This document shows, one piece after another, positions 22,600 through 35,450 of a stretch of 64,000 nucleotides of DNA. The stretch's first letter is position 1, and each line of letters starts with the position of its first letter. The DNA comes from Sesamum alatum. Its lineage: Eukaryota; Streptophyta; Magnoliopsida; Lamiales; Pedaliaceae. Both the position numbers and the translations under genes were made by a program. Location of the stretch: NCBI GenBank assembly GCA_034509735.1, contig JACGWO010000003.1, positions 14,198,001 to 14,262,000 of the forward strand. Reading direction: 5' to 3'. Below the pieces are notes generated by a model. That model did no database searches. It saw only the letters and a program-made list of their open reading frames with translations, and had not been told where the DNA came from.

Positions 22600-23755
22600 T
22601 TAAACGTTTGGAACGATCATTTATTAGGAAATCGTTCCCATGACCCTCCCAAAGATAACAAAATGATGTCGTTTTAGCATCAAAACGATAGCGTTTTACT
22701 ATATTTGGAACGGCCGTAGGAACGATTTTAATAAATACAAATTATTCCTAAGCCCATCCCTAATAGAGTTTTAATACCTAGACAACATCGTTTAAACTTA
22801 AGCAAATAAATTAGTCGTATGTAGACGACGTCGTATGCAAACTTCATTCCTATTTCTTCAAAAATGTTCCTACTAAAGTTTCAAATACTTATTCATTTTT
22901 CAAGAAATAAATAAAAATTAAGAAAACCCCATACCGGACACGTTAATGAGCAAAGTAAAATATACAATGTGTGGATTAAGACAATTGAAAACATAAAATA
23001 TTTTTCCATGAGATTGATATATGTTCAGAATATGAAGTATATTTTTATATTCAAATTTGTTAGTTACATAGATGTAACTAACATCTTATATTGTTGTACC
23101 GCATCGCCTAATCAGACCATCAAAATTTTGATCAAACCGTTAGATATGATTCAACAGACAAAAGAATACATTCGATTAAGTTTTTGACAATTTTGGTAGA
23201 TGGATATCGAGATATCATATCTGGTCCGTAATGAGCGAGATTTAAAATGGTGCAACCTTCAATCATTCCTAATTATTTTGGAACTGTGTTTGGAACAAGA
23301 AAAAAGATAATTTAACCATTCCTAATTTAAATTTTCTATCTTTTTCCAGGAGGCGTCATATTAAATTATTTTTGAACTATGTCTGGAACGTGCAAAAAGA
23401 TAATTTAACCATTCCTAATTTAAACTTTTCACCTATTTTTTCAAAAGGCGCCATACTGAATGATTGTGGAATTGAACTTGGAACGGGCAAATTCAAAATA
23501 CTCGTTCCTAATGTTTGAATTTCTCACCTTTTTACCAAGTCATGTCTAATTTAATATGGAACGACTGTTGGAACTGTAATAGTCTAAAAACCGTTCCTAT
23601 TTGCATATTTCTCAAAAATACCGTTCAGTTTGGAACGTTATGTGTAATCTTTGTTTACATTTATAACGTTCCAAAATTATTTTACCTTTTAAAAATTGAT
23701 CTTTAATAGAATATATAAACTTAAATTGTTCATTACAAATTGGAACGATAACTAA
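22600..23755. repeat. Internal GGAACG-type repeat cluster of CACTA copy 2
   Basis: The same short motifs as in the subterminal regions (GGAACGATC, TGGAACGGCC, TGGAACTGT, CATTCCTAATTTAAA) recur here, for example near 22608, 22709, 23279, 23477, 23560 and 23742, but no CACTAC terminus is present. A family spread of similar motifs inside an element is unusual; a second, truncated copy is the alternative. Confidence 0.7.
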
Positions 23756-23766
23756 ATACTAAACAT

Positions 23767-23852
23767 TCAATCATGGTCTTCTTCAGTCTTATAGGCCTCA
23801 AAGCTATCTTCGCCATCTTCATCATCAGATTCACCATTTGCTGGACGGGACA
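23767..23852 (-). pseudogene. Acidic ORF tail, possible C-terminus of the CACTA copy 2 transposase
   Basis: The minus strand reads ANGESDDEDGEDSFEAY and stops at 23767. An acidic tail is common at the end of TNP2 transposases, and the position (between the LTR element and the CACTA 3' half) is right. There is no conserved domain in this short piece, so the assignment rests on context. Confidence 0.4.
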
Positions 23853-24498
23853 TGATATGGTATTGACCATGGGCGGCCTGATCTTCATGACGTAGTCTTG
23901 AAATGGATAAAGAGGTCCGTGACCTGAGGAATGCAAATAGCCAACCAACGTTATGTGAACGCGATCTGCTACTTAGAACATTCAACCAACCACGAGCACG
24001 AGTAAACCAATCCACACAACGACATACTTGGGTCGAGCACGAATTGGGGGCTTTGTGAATTTGAATCACCAACCTAATATGCTACATTGACAAAGCAAAG
24101 TTTCACTAAAGCTAAAATAAGGATATAAACTCCCAAAATATGAGAACTCTCTCATTATTTCTTAAACTTAGATAAATTCTTGGTTGTACCCGTTTACATG
24201 GCTGATAATGCCTTTTATAGGCCAAAACACTTTCAAATTGACCACACATATCCCCAAGTAACTCCTTGGTGGATGTACATTCAATAATTAGTCAAAAATT
24301 GACTAAAAACTATGCATTCTTGGTCAAAAACGAGTAAAAATTTTGGATTTCCATGTGAATCCAAAAATTGGTGCATTATATGTGATAAATGCACTTTGAA
24401 TGTAATTAAGAAGTCTTCTTTGACCACATGGCTGCACTTGGACGAACTTTAACCTCTTATTATGGGCTTCATTGGGCTTGAATTATTGAAATTAAGCA
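23853..24498 (-). repeat. 3' LTR of the TRIM/LARD-like element
   Basis: On the minus strand it starts about TGCTTAATTTCAATAATTC and ends CATATCA, giving TG...CA ends. It aligns along its length with the split right copy, including the phrase GACCATGGG(C/T)GGCC(T/C)GATCTTCA. Confidence 0.75.
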
Positions 24499-25375
24499 CT
24501 TATGTTGACCCTCCAATTGGGACTTGATCCCATTAACAAATATTAAGTTGGATTGGGCTTGAATTGCTTCTTGCATTCTCTTCAACCTTCCTCTTGTCAT
24601 TGCCCACTTCCAATGGTTAAGTCTTGGTGCAATTGATCTTGAATTTCTTTGGCTCGTTGGATGCCATCGGTGTTCTCATCATCCTCCCCATCTTGAAAAG
24701 GAGTCGTCCTCGACTCTTCATTATCTGCATCATAAAAAAAGTTTATAGGAACCTCACCAAAAACCTTGCCACACTATTTTTTTTTCTCTTTTTTATTTTT
24801 CCACTTGTGTTTCACTCTTTTATTTTTCAACTCGTGTTTCACTCCTCAGTTAATAAGCTCACAACTCTTGACTCTCGATAATAGTCTCACTACACTCAAC
24901 ACTCTCTAATCTAAAACTTATAAAACTCGATGCTTTTATCTAGCAACTCAAAAACAAATGCCAATTATTTTCTCAACCAAGTATGTGTAGATGGACCATT
25001 CAAACTTACTCGTAGCAAGAGAATGGTCTAAAGAAGCTAGGTACAACTTGGGAAATCAAGATCGGTTGGCTTACAAGGATAGTAGCAAAGTATAGCTAGG
25101 AAACAATAACACAATCTGATTTTTCTTTCTTTTGTTTTTTTTTCCCTTTCAAATGGCCCCTTTTTTTCACTTTTGTAACTTTTTTTTTTGCCTTCTTTTT
25201 TTTTTGAACGAATTTTTCTTCTTTTGTTTTGCTGCTAATTTATTTATTTATTTTTTTTAGCTTTTCTATTTTGTTTTCTAGAGATGAAAATAAAGATATC
25301 AATTGGGGTACAGAAGCTTGGTGGTGTAAGATAAAAGTTAGATGAAACTTGGGGTAACCTACTGTGTCAACCGGA
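24499..25375. other. Internal, apparently non-coding part of the TRIM/LARD-like element
   Basis: No convincing ORF. A minus-strand phrase near 24670-24720 (reading RTTPFQDGEDDENTD) resembles the serine/acidic linker seen in some plant retroelement polyproteins, but it is too short to assign. The part at 25120-25260 is poly-T/TTC-rich low-complexity DNA. Confidence 0.55.
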
Positions 25376-25388
25376 GGCTCTGATACCA
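25376..25388 (-). promoter_or_regulatory. Primer-binding site (initiator tRNA-Met type) of the TRIM/LARD-like element
   Basis: The minus strand reads TGGTATCAGAGCC, complementary to the 3' end of plant initiator tRNA-Met, two bases after the LTR end. Confidence 0.85.
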
Positions 25389-25390
25389 CA

Positions 25391-28010
25391 TGATATGATA
25401 TCGACCATGGGTGGCCCGATCTTCACGACGTAGGCTTAAAGTGGATAAAGAGGTCCGTGACATGAGGAATGCAAATAGCCAACCAACGTTATATGAACGT
25501 GACCTGCTACTTAGAACATTCAACCAACCATGAGCACGAGTAAACCAATCCACACAACGACACACTTGGGTCGAGCACGAATTGGGGGTTTTGTGAATTT
25601 GAGTCACCAAACTAATATGCTAGATTGACAAAGTAAGGTTTCACTAAAGCTAAAATAAGGATATAAACTCTCCAAAATATGGGAACTCTCTCATTATTTC
25701 TTAAACATAGATAAATTCTTGGTTGTTCCCATTTACATGGCTGATACATGCCTTTTATAGGCCAAAACACACATATCCCCAAGTAACTCCTTGGTGGATG
25801 TGCATTCAATAATTAGTCAAAAAATGACTAAAAACTATGCATTCTTGATCAAAAACAAGTAAAACTTTTGGACTTCCATGTGAATCCAAAAATTGGTGCA
25901 TTGTATGTGATAAATGCACTTTGAATGTGAAAGCTTAGGATAGGCGTGTGGATCGTCCCGGGAGGAACGCGAATGCAGAAGCGCGATATAATAAAATTTT
26001 GCAAGAATTTAAAACATGCCATAAACAACAATTAAATATAAACATTCAAGGGGTGTTCCCTTGAACCTCCCGGGCATTCAGTGTATCTCATGAATAAAAC
26101 ATAGAAAGAAAATCATGGAGGCCATAGGGTTTGAAAAAACGGTATTAACAAAACAAAAAAACCTACCCAGTTGTCGTTTTGTCTTCGAGCCGCTACTCGC
26201 GTTGTTCCCTGTTTTGCTCCAAGATCTCGTGTTGAGACCCTCTAAATTGTACACGCAATCCACCTACGTATCTTGATCCTCGTGCTAGCGAAAAATCAAG
26301 TGTATATTATTTGGAGAGGACGGATTGATCAAACGCTATCAATTAACGAGATCAGTCCTCCTTTAGTTCAATTGTATAAAACAAAAGAACAAAAGAGAAT
26401 TTCTTGGGAAAGAGGGAGAGGAGTGGCCGAGTTGGAGAGAGGAAGCGTGTGATGTGTGTGTGAGTGTTCTTGAATTTTCATCATCTCTCACAAGTGAAGG
26501 ACTAGGAGTTTATATAGAGGAGGAATCCATTCCTCTTCAAACTCCTACTCTTGGAAGACTATTTTGACTAGGATTTTGACCTAGTCAAAGTCCTAGTCAA
26601 AGTAGCTCTTTGACTTGGTCAAACCAATTCTAGCCATCCATCTCTCCTTTTGATATCAACCATCCATTTAATTTATGGAATATTTAAATCTAATTTAAAT
26701 GATCCATAGGGCAAGAAATAAATAAAATAAATAATAATATTTATTTTAAGCCCATTAAATAAATTCCAATAAATCTAATTTATTAGATAAATTCCTTTTC
26801 ATCCAATTAAAGGAATTAATTTTTCCAAGACAAGAAAGATCCGATTAAATCTAATTTAATCATCCCTTCTCTCTCCAAATATTTAATTCTAAATTAAATA
26901 CGTTATGTGTGCGGATTGTGTGTGACTCTTTAGGTTCACCTTCAGCTAGACTTCGTCGGATTCCTAGAATCCGTCTGTTACCATGGGTGGCTGTCTAGCA
27001 ACGGTCCATGGCACTAGAGACTAGGTGAATATGCGTGGGGGTGAACATTTAGACTCTACAGTACATCTATCCTTCTGTCTACGGTTTCACTAACTTAGGG
27101 TCTAGGGCACGGATACGTAGGTACCCATGGACCTAAGTGTCGGCTTGTTCTACACTAAACACCGTAGGGAATCCTTCCCTTCTGTTCAGTTACTGTGGCC
27201 ACACATTTTAGGGACAAGACTCAGAGTACAGTGAGACGTTAGTGTCAACGCTCTTGACAGGAGACGGATCCTTTCTTGGAAACTACTGTCACGTTGCACA
27301 TCATGACTGCACTAAATATGGCTTATGACTACTCAGCAACTAAGACTTGGTAATCTCACACCATACCAAAGATACAAACACGGTGTACAGGTAAACTCAG
27401 CAATTCCTCAAGTCAAAGGATTAACCTGTACCGTTGGAACTGGGAACTCAAGTCATACCTATCCGACCCTACTCAAGGTCCTCTATAAGACGGTTCTCGT
27501 GAGTTACCTCAGTCAGCTGCTCCCTAGCAAGCTGACCCACTAACACTGCATAGACGACTCTCGTCACTCGTCGATGAAACACCACAGCAGATGCTTAGTG
27601 CAAGCCTCAAGTGGATTCTTGATACCCATTTCCCGAGATTCCTTAACCTGGAGATTTTCAGACTGATTCGGCGAAACTAATTTCATGAACCTACCTCCAA
27701 GCGTAGTTCCAGTCCCCAAAATGTGATCTCAGTCTATGGGCTTTGTTTGTGCAGTGAACAGTTATAAATCAGTAAAAGTGAACACAAACAAAGTATGAGC
27801 CAGATGAACATCACTTTATTATTCATCAAGGTTTATTAAGACTCTGAAATTGTTCAGACATAGGTTACAATTCACCTAATAAAATTGGCTTCATGGTCAC
27901 CTATTCTAACAGAATGTAATTAATAAGTCTTCTTTGACCACATGGCTGCACTTGGACGAAATTTGACCTCTTATTATGGGCTTCCTTGGGCTTGAATTAT
28001 TGAAATTAAG
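25391..28010 (-). repeat. 5' LTR of the TRIM/LARD-like element, split by a solo LTR
   Basis: The pieces are 25391-25927 and 27912-28010. Removing the insert and one GAATG copy restores continuous similarity to 23853-24498 across ACTTTGAATGTAATTAA. Confidence 0.85.
25928..27911 (-). mobile_element. Solo LTR of a Ty1/copia element, subfamily A (1984 bp)
   Basis: Flanked by perfect 5-bp duplications GAATG (25923-25927 and 27912-27916). On the minus strand it starts TGTTAGAATAGGTGACC and ends GCTTTCA, the canonical TG...CA. There is no internal domain, so it arose by recombination between the two LTRs of one insertion. It contains the shared U3 hairpin core (26981-27030) and a TATA-like CTATATAAA on the minus strand at about 26509-26517. 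Confidence 0.93.
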
Positions 28011-28688
28011 AATATTTAAATAATTCATTGGGCTTCTAATAATTAAATAATTATTTTGAGCCCATTTCCTCAATTCTAATAAATCTTATTTATTAGTTAA
28101 TTCCATTTAATATAATTAAAAGAATTACCAATCCAGGAAAAGGAACCAATTTAATCTAATTAAATTGTTCCCATCTCCCGAAATTAATTCCTCCGTTACC
28201 GGTGGATTGTGTGACTCTTTAGGTTCACCCTCAGCTAGACTTGGCCGAATTTTCAATCATCCTATGATGGGAATTCGTCCGTCACCATGGGTGGCCGTCT
28301 AGCAATAGTCCATGGCACTAGAGACTAGGTGAATATTATGGCGTGAATGTTTAGGTTCTTCATTACGCCTGTCCTTCCGTCTACCACCTCACACCTATAG
28401 TCTAGGGTATGGACCTTGGATATCGGTACCCATTCTTGACTAAATCCTTAGCTCGTCCACACCAAACGTCACAAGGATCCCATCCCACTGTTCAGTCACT
28501 GTGGCCACAAATTTACTGGAAGACGAGTCTTAGAGTGTAAGTGAGACATTACTGTCAATCCTTTTGATAGGAGACGGATTCTCTATTAGGACCTACTGTT
28601 CACACTACATACCTTGACTGCACTAGATAAGGCTATGACAATTGAATCTCTCGACTTGGTAGCCTCTTGCCAAATCTAAGATACAGAC
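28011..28688 (-). repeat. Copia-1 3' LTR, piece 1 of 4
   Basis: Aligns with 57755-58383 of the intact 5' LTR at 56953-58907. About the last 800 bp of the LTR (R/U5 side) are absent; the piece starts abruptly at 28011 against the TRIM/LARD-like LTR. Confidence 0.8.
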
Positions 28689-30918
28689 TGTTAGAATAGG
28701 TGACCATCAAGCTAATTGATTGACTCTTTGTAAACTATTCTAGACGATCTTTTTCAATAATATGTTAATTTAAGAAATATTCTTTGGCCATCTTCATCAT
28801 ATGCTTTCAACATTATATGTATATGAGCATTTGGTTGAAGCCCTTAGATCAATTATGCTACGGGGTTGGCTCGCGCATATGATGGCGACCATGAAACCAA
28901 CCTCTATGGTTTGATCTAAAATATTCCAAGTCGATGAATCGTTCGAGACAAGGCATTGACCATTCCTTAAAGACTTGCACTAAGTGATGCGTTCATATGA
29001 TGAATGTCGAGTTTCATAGACAGAGACGTATGACATCTGCGCACTTTAGTGGGTGCTTGATAAAGAGTTATCAAGTTCACTGAATTGACTCACAGGAGTT
29101 GTCATATGGAAGCCCTATATGGCATGATCGGTATAACTAGAACTCCTAGGCTACGATAGTGCACTAACTAGTCCTTAGACTTGACGTTCCACAGTAACCT
29201 TGTGCATAGGACGGCTATGACTTGAGCATGTCCAATGTGGTCTCAGGTTTCATCCTGGATCACTATACGGTCATGTTTCAGACATAGTTGAAGCATGCAG
29301 GAGGTTTGTGAGTTCCAAGATAGGATCTGCTACTTAGCATGAGATGATAACGAACCTCCTATGTTCTCTACAGTATGCATTTCTCGAAGTCCATGACCGT
29401 GGCTGTTGATCAAATAGGAGAAAAGATGATAACGAAGCATAACTTGAAGAGTTGATACATAGACATCAAAGCCGATAATGGGAACCGATAACTAATTCCA
29501 TGCCCTAAACTTTGATCGGGAGGTCAGTAACGGAGGGACCGTATCTGCATGGTACGTGTAGTTCACAGGTTCACGCAATAATTCACCTATTCTCTAGTGC
29601 CATGGACCATTGCTAGATGGCCACCCATGGTGACGGGTACCCTCCAATTAAGGAGTTAATTGAGGGTGATTAATTAAGATAAGATCTTATTAATCTAATG
29701 CAAGTAAGTTGCTAATTAAATTGTGTATATGATACAAGCCTAAGTCTAGCTGAGTAGTGAACCTAAAGGGTCACACACAAATCCTCATGATGGAATTTTT
29801 GGAATTAATTTATAGAATTAATTATGGAGAATAAATCGATTAATTTAAGGAATTAAATTAATTGATTGAAATGATTTATGAAATCATTTCATGGAAATAT
29901 TAAGTGATATGATTATTTAATTTGGAGTCTAAATTCACAAGCATTAATTTGATTAAGTAAGACTCTAATCTATTTGAGCTTGAAAATCAATTAATTAGAT
30001 TAATTGATTTGGGCTTATATTTAATTAGATAATTAAATATCATGGGCTAAATAATTAGTTGGGAATTAATTAAAATTGGATTTAGTCCAATTAAGAATTA
30101 AGATAAAACCCAAGACGTTAGCCTAAACCCACAAGCCCACAAGACAAGATTCATTGAACATAAACATAACTTGTTTTCATCTTTAGATGAAGAAGAAAAT
30201 ATGAGTCATGCTAAAGCTTGTCTATAAAGAAGATAAGTGTAAAAAGAGAAAGGATGAGTCATGCTAGAACTTGTCTATGAAGAAGACAAATGTTCAAAGA
30301 GCAAGACAAAAGGCCTTGTCTACATTCATTGTATCTAGTACAAAGGAATGGCTATAAAAAGGGGTATAAAGCAAGAGATTCATATACCATATTCTTACAT
30401 ACAAAGATACAAAAACTCTTGCTTTTCTTTTGCTCTCTAGCCCTTAGATTTTCTCTCTTTCAAAGCTAGAAAGTCTAGCTTCACTTTAGCCTTTGTCTTA
30501 TGTTCATTTCTCATCTCTAAAAGAAAAGAATTCCCTTGATTTCTCCATAGATCAATAGTTGATCTACCTTAATCCTCCAATATCTACTAGCATAGGTTTT
30601 AGGGTGATTCTATCGTAGGTGGTGTAGACTAGCTTTAGAGGGAAGACACTTGTGTTCCTACCGTGAACAACAATACCATTTTGACGTTCCACCATTTTTA
30701 AGGTAAGGCCGTTCTTGAGAAAGCGAGTAATCAACATCACCTGGAGATCAAGAAAGGTTGGTTTCTCTTAACCATTCATTTGACATCCTTTTATGCATGA
30801 GATCCACATCGTAATAGCAACGAGACGGGCAATTTGATCGCTACTTATAATATTGTTTTGTAATTAAAATCTTAATTTCCGCTGCGTTTAATGTCTCAGG
30901 GCTTATACGAAGGTAACA
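28689..30918 (+). mobile_element. Solo copia LTR, distinct subfamily (about 2230 bp), plus strand
   Basis: Starts TGTTAGAATAGGTGACC at 28689 and most likely ends GGTAACA at 30918. The flanks CAGAC and TAGGC are diverged copies of CAGGC, the sequence at the matching point of the intact LTR (near 58380). The host LTR continues on both sides. It contains the U3 hairpin core (29581-29630). There is no internal coding region. Confidence 0.78.
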
Positions 30919-31059
30919 TAGGCATGGTGTGTATGTGAGACCTCAATAGTCCCTCAAGTCCGAGGGCCAAACCCGCACTGTCGGAACCGGGAATCAAGTC
31001 ATACCGACCAACCCACTCAAGATTTCCCATATGAGGATTCCCACGAGTCACCTCAATCA
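30919..31059 (-). repeat. Copia-1 3' LTR, piece 2 of 4
   Basis: Aligns with about 58380-58512 of the intact 5' LTR (GGCAT(A/G)GTGT ... GAGTCACCTCA). It ends at AATCA, the target duplication of the next insertion. Confidence 0.85.
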
Positions 31060-33014
31060 TGTTAGAATAGGTGACCATGTAGCCAATCTTGGCAGGCGAA
31101 ATGTAACCTATGTCTAGACAATTTCAAGGATTTGATATATTATTAATGAATAAAGAAGTGAAATTCATTTGACATTACTTTGTTTGTGTTCACTTTATCT
31201 GCATTACGTATCTCTTCACTACGCAAACAAAGCCCACGGACTGAAAACGTATTTCGGGGATTGGGACTACGCTTGGAGGTAGGTCCATGAAATTAGTCTC
31301 GCCGAATCAGTCCGGAAATCTCCAAGTCAAGGAATCTCGAAAATGGGTACCGAGATTCCCCTTGAGACTTGCACTAAGCATCTGTTGTCGTATTTCATCG
31401 ACGGGTGATGAAGGTCGTCTAAGCAGTATTAGTGGGTTAGCCTGCTAGGGAGCAGTTGACTGAGGTGACTCGCGGGAACCATTTTACGGAGGACCTTTAG
31501 TAGGGTCGGCTAGGTATGACGTGTGTTCCCATTTCCAACGGTACAGGTCAAGTCCTTTGACTTGAGGAATTGCTGAGTTTACCTGTATATCAGGTCTATA
31601 TCTTAGATATGGTGAGAGATTGACAAGAAGCACTTGAGTAGTCATAAGTCATGTCTAGTGCAGCTCTGGTGTACAGAGTGACAGTAGTTTCCAAGAAATG
31701 ATCTGTCTCCTGTCAAAAGACATTGACAGTTGAGTCTCACATATGTTCTGTGTCTTGTCCCTAAAATCTGTGGCCATAGTAACTGAACAGAAGGGAAGGT
31801 TTCCCTTGCGGCGTTTAGTAAGGACAGACCGGCACTTAGGTCCAAAATGGGTACCTGCATCTTCCGTGCCCTAGACCCTAAGTGGTGAGACTGAAGATAG
31901 AAGGACGGGTGTACTGTTAGAGCCTAAATGTTCATCCCCGAATATTCACTTAGTCTCTAGTGCCATGGATTGTTGCTTGATTGCCACCCATGGTAGCGGG
32001 CGGATTCTAGGAATCCGACCAAGTCTAGCTGAAAGGTGAACCTAAAGAGTCACACACAATCCACACACATTAAGTATTTAATTTAGAATTAAATATTGGA
32101 GAAATTGAATGATTAAATTGGATTTTATCGGGTCCTTAATTTTCTTGGAGAGAATTAATTCCTTTTATTAGATAAAAGGGATTAATCTAATAAATTAGAT
32201 TTATAGAAAATTAATTTAATGGGCCTAAAATAAATATTTATATTTATTATATTTATTTGTTGCCCTTTGGAATATTTAAATAGGTTTTAAATATTCCATT
32301 AAATTAAACTAATGGTTGAGATTAAAAGGAGAGATAGATGGCTAGGATTAAATTTGACTAGGTCAAATTACTACTTTGACTAGGAATTTGACTAGGTCAA
32401 AATCCTAGTCCAATTAGTCTTCTGGAGTTGGAGTTTGAAGATGATGAAACTCTTCCTCTATAAATAGTCCTAGCCCTTCATCATTAGAGAGATGATGAAA
32501 CTCCAACACACACACACACACACACACTACAACTCGGCTCTCTCCTCTCTCCCTCTCGTCCGCCCTCTCTCTCTCTCTCAAGAATATTGTTTCTTGTTCG
32601 TTTGTTCTTGGAACAATCGAACATACGAGGATTAATCCCGTTAACCTAATAACATGTGATTGATCCATCCTCTCCAAAACACTTGTTCGTTTGCTAGCAC
32701 GACGTGCAAGATACGTGGGTGGATTGCGTGTCACAACTTGGAGGATCTCACATACGAGATTTGGAGCAAATCGGGGAACAACGCGAGTACCGGTTAGAAG
32801 ACGAAAACGACAATCGGTAGGTCCCAGTTTAATTTTCGTCCCTCTTTTATTTTTCAATACTATGGCCTCCATGATTCTTTTGTATACTTTTAATTCATGA
32901 GATACACCGAACACCCGGGAACTTTAAGGGAACACCCCTTGAACGTGTTCTTTAATTTACGTAAAGCATGTTTAAATTTTTGTTATTTAATTTTATACCG
33001 CGCTTCCGCATTCG
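31060..33014 (+). repeat. Copia-2 5' LTR (subfamily A), lacking its last bases
   Basis: Nearly the full reverse-complement match of 25928-27911. It breaks off at GCATTCGCG and continues directly into GCGCGCGC, so the LTR end and primer-binding site were deleted at a GCG-rich microhomology. It contains the hairpin core at 31943-31993 and a TATA box. Confidence 0.85.
32458..32467 (+). promoter_or_regulatory. TATA box of the copia-2 5' LTR
   Basis: CTATAAATAG, about 465 bp downstream of the U3 hairpin core. The same box appears in the 3' LTR at 36061-36070. Confidence 0.7.
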
Positions 33015-33210
33015 CGCGCGCGCACTAGGCCAGCGCGCCCGAACACGCGGCCAGGAAGACCACGCGCGATCGCGCGCATGAGGCGGCGCCGCCAGGCGCG
33101 CGTGCACGCAGACGATGGTGTCTGCGCGCGCGCGCACTGTGGAGGGCAAGCGCACGACCAGCGGCCGGTAGGCTAGCGCGCACGGGCAAGGGAGCCTGCG
33201 CGCGCGGCCG
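33012..33210. other. CpG-rich island (retroelement leader fragment)
   Basis: About 200 bp of very GC-rich DNA full of GCGCGC and GGCCG words in AT-rich surroundings. Similar islands lie in the untranslated leaders at 39418-39607 and 56330-56720, so this is a leader remnant, not a gene. Confidence 0.75.
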
Positions 33211-35306
33211 TAGGATGTGTAAATATTAAAACATATATTTAAACACATAAGGCGTAAACATACAAATGAAATCAATCAAAGCGTAATAAACCGTTACCTT
33301 TGATTGTTTAGCGTATGCTCCCGGCTACTAGCGTTGTTCCTTCTCCGGAATGCTCACGAAATCCAAACGTATGGATTCTCCAAAGGTGATCCACACCACA
33401 CCGGAAGAAACACACGTTCTTCTTGCTAGAAAAGAACGGGTTTAGGAAGGAATCGGTTTAAGAGAAGAACACTATGAATTAGTGTTTTCTTAAACTTACT
33501 TTGTTCTTCTTCTTGATTCAAAATCAAGTGAAGAACACAAGTGTAAGAGAGGGAGGGAGCACGAAATTTTGAGAGAGAGGAGAGGATTTTTGTCTTCTCT
33601 TTTTCCTAGAAAAAGATGAATAATGAATCACTTATGCTAGGTGTTGTATATTCTAATATATATACATAATTAATGGGATTATTGGAATGTGTCTAGGTTC
33701 ATCCAAGGATGTCTAGATTCATTCCAATCAATCACCATCAATTCTTCAATCAAGCCTACCAAAATTTATGGTATGATCAAATCATACCAAAAGGGAAGAG
33801 CTTGATTGGAGTTGATTTGTCTCTTTCCAAAAGAGACAAGTCAACATACCACCTAGCATGAAACATGGCTGATTTTGCTTCCTCCAAGGGAGCATGTCGG
33901 CCTATATTTAATTAAGGGAAGAAGTCCAACTTCTTCCTATTCCAAATTAGGAATTATTTCTCCTCTCGGGTATAATTTAACGGACCGGGTTTTATCGTAA
34001 TCCAATTACGACGAACCCAATATTAAATCCAATTTAATGTCCACTTAAATTATTCCCGTTGATCTTTTAATCCAACTAAAAGATCCAACGTCTCAACGTC
34101 TCAACTTTCCATATTTAATCGAAAATCCAATTTATCGATTAAATGAAAGCCCGATACAATATCGGCCCGTCCATCCAATGGACTTTCCCTTAAGTAATCC
34201 AATTACTTATTTTATCCTTCGAGATTGACTCCAAGTCGATCTCTCAACCTCATCGGTGATTTGTGTGTGACCCTTTAGGTTCACCCTCAGCTAGACTTGG
34301 GCCCGTGTCCCACAAGGGCCCGTTACCATGGGTGGCCGTCTAGCAACGGTCCATGGCACTAGAGACTAGGTGAATTGGCGTGAACATTTAGGCGCCGATT
34401 CCGTACGGGTACGATCCTTCCGTCTACCGTCTCCCGGCCTTAGTCTAGGGTATGGAATTGGGCGTCGGTTCCCATCCTTGACTAGGCATCTATGCTTAAT
34501 ACTCGAGACCACGTATGCTTCATTGCGTCGACACAGGAAACCATTCCCTGTTCGACCAACCACTGTGGCCACAACTTCAAACAGCATGAACGTGTCTCCG
34601 AGTGCATAGGAGATACCTCTGTCACATACTGACAGGGGACGGATCCTCTTCTTGGAATCCACCGTCCTCGCTACATATTCTGACTGCACTGGACAAGGCT
34701 TATGATAATCATCTTACAGAATGATTACCTCTCGCCAGATCCAAGATACAGCCGTCCTGTGCACGCGACTGCCATGATCCCTCAAGTCTGAGGATTACTC
34801 CCGTACTATCGGAATCGGGGAAAACCAATCATACCGACCAAGCCTCCAAGGCTTCCATATGATGATCCCCGCGAGTCAGTCCAGTCGGCTCGACCCCAGT
34901 CGACCAACCCATCAAGATCGTGTAGGCGTCCCACGCCTGTCGCCGATGAAACACGGCACTCATCTAATGAACACGACTCTTGACGCAAGTCTCAATAGGA
35001 CTCTCGATGCCCTGTCTCGAGGTCCTCGACTTGGAACGTTTCAGACCCAACTCTTAGTCAGTTGGTTTCATGACCACCATCCAATGCGTGGCCCAACTGC
35101 ACAAGTTGTTATCCATGGTCTGTGGGCTTTGTTGCGATATAAGTTAAACACCGGTTTAACAAATGTAAGATGAGCGCAACAAAGAAGGTACCATTGGTGA
35201 CGAACACTCATCTTATTCATCACATAATAATATTACATTCACATCAAGTTGTCGGATAGGTTACAAATTGCCAAACCTATTGGCTTTCTGGTCACCTATT
35301 CCAACA
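33211..35306 (-). repeat. Copia LTR fragment, subfamily B, minus strand
   Basis: Matches 45290-47364 and 61690-63793. The last part of the LTR (about 130 bp, to ...CTTCA) is missing at the left. The U3 end is intact: minus strand TGTTGGAATAGG from 35306. It contains the 107-codon LTR ORF (34366-34689) and the hairpin core (34326-34375). Confidence 0.85.
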
Positions 35307-35308
35307 AA

Positions 35309-35450
35309 TATGGTCACTAATTCTGCCTCTTGGGTATTAGATACCGGCTGTGGAGCTCACATTTGCAATGATTTGCAGGTGCTGAAAAGAAGCAGAAAAC
35401 TGGGTAGCGGGGATATGATCCTGAAGCTTGGGAATGGCAAGGCGATCATG
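35309..35450 (+). pseudogene. Copia protease fragment
   Basis: About 47 codons read NMVTNSASWVLDTGCGAHIC, the aspartic-protease active-site region (DTG) at the gag/pol boundary of plant copia elements. The frame is cut at CATG, where sequence jumps into the LTR (CATGTAGCCAATC), a short-microhomology join. Confidence 0.85.

Larger units (their letters stand above)
23853..28010 (-). mobile_element. Short LTR retrotransposon without coding capacity (TRIM/LARD-like), minus strand
   Basis: Direct repeats of about 640 bp lie at 23853-24498 and 25391-28010; the right one is interrupted by a 1984-bp solo LTR. Between them are about 890 bp without a credible ORF. Next to the right repeat, the minus strand carries TGGTATCAGAGCC (25388-25376), a primer-binding site for initiator tRNA-Met, which fixes the right repeat as the 5' LTR. 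The right copy ends abruptly at 28010 against a copia LTR fragment, so its 5' end and target duplication are not preserved. Confidence 0.75.

Noticed and set aside
24624..24881. 85-codon plus-strand ORF in the TRIM/LARD-like element
   Set aside because: Hydrophobic string from poly-T/TTC-rich DNA; wrong strand relative to the primer-binding site.
34859..35173. Plus-strand ORF of about 104 codons (also at 46917-47231, 63347-63646)
   Set aside because: Antisense to subfamily-B LTRs, varies in length between copies, and is explained by LTR sequence similarity.
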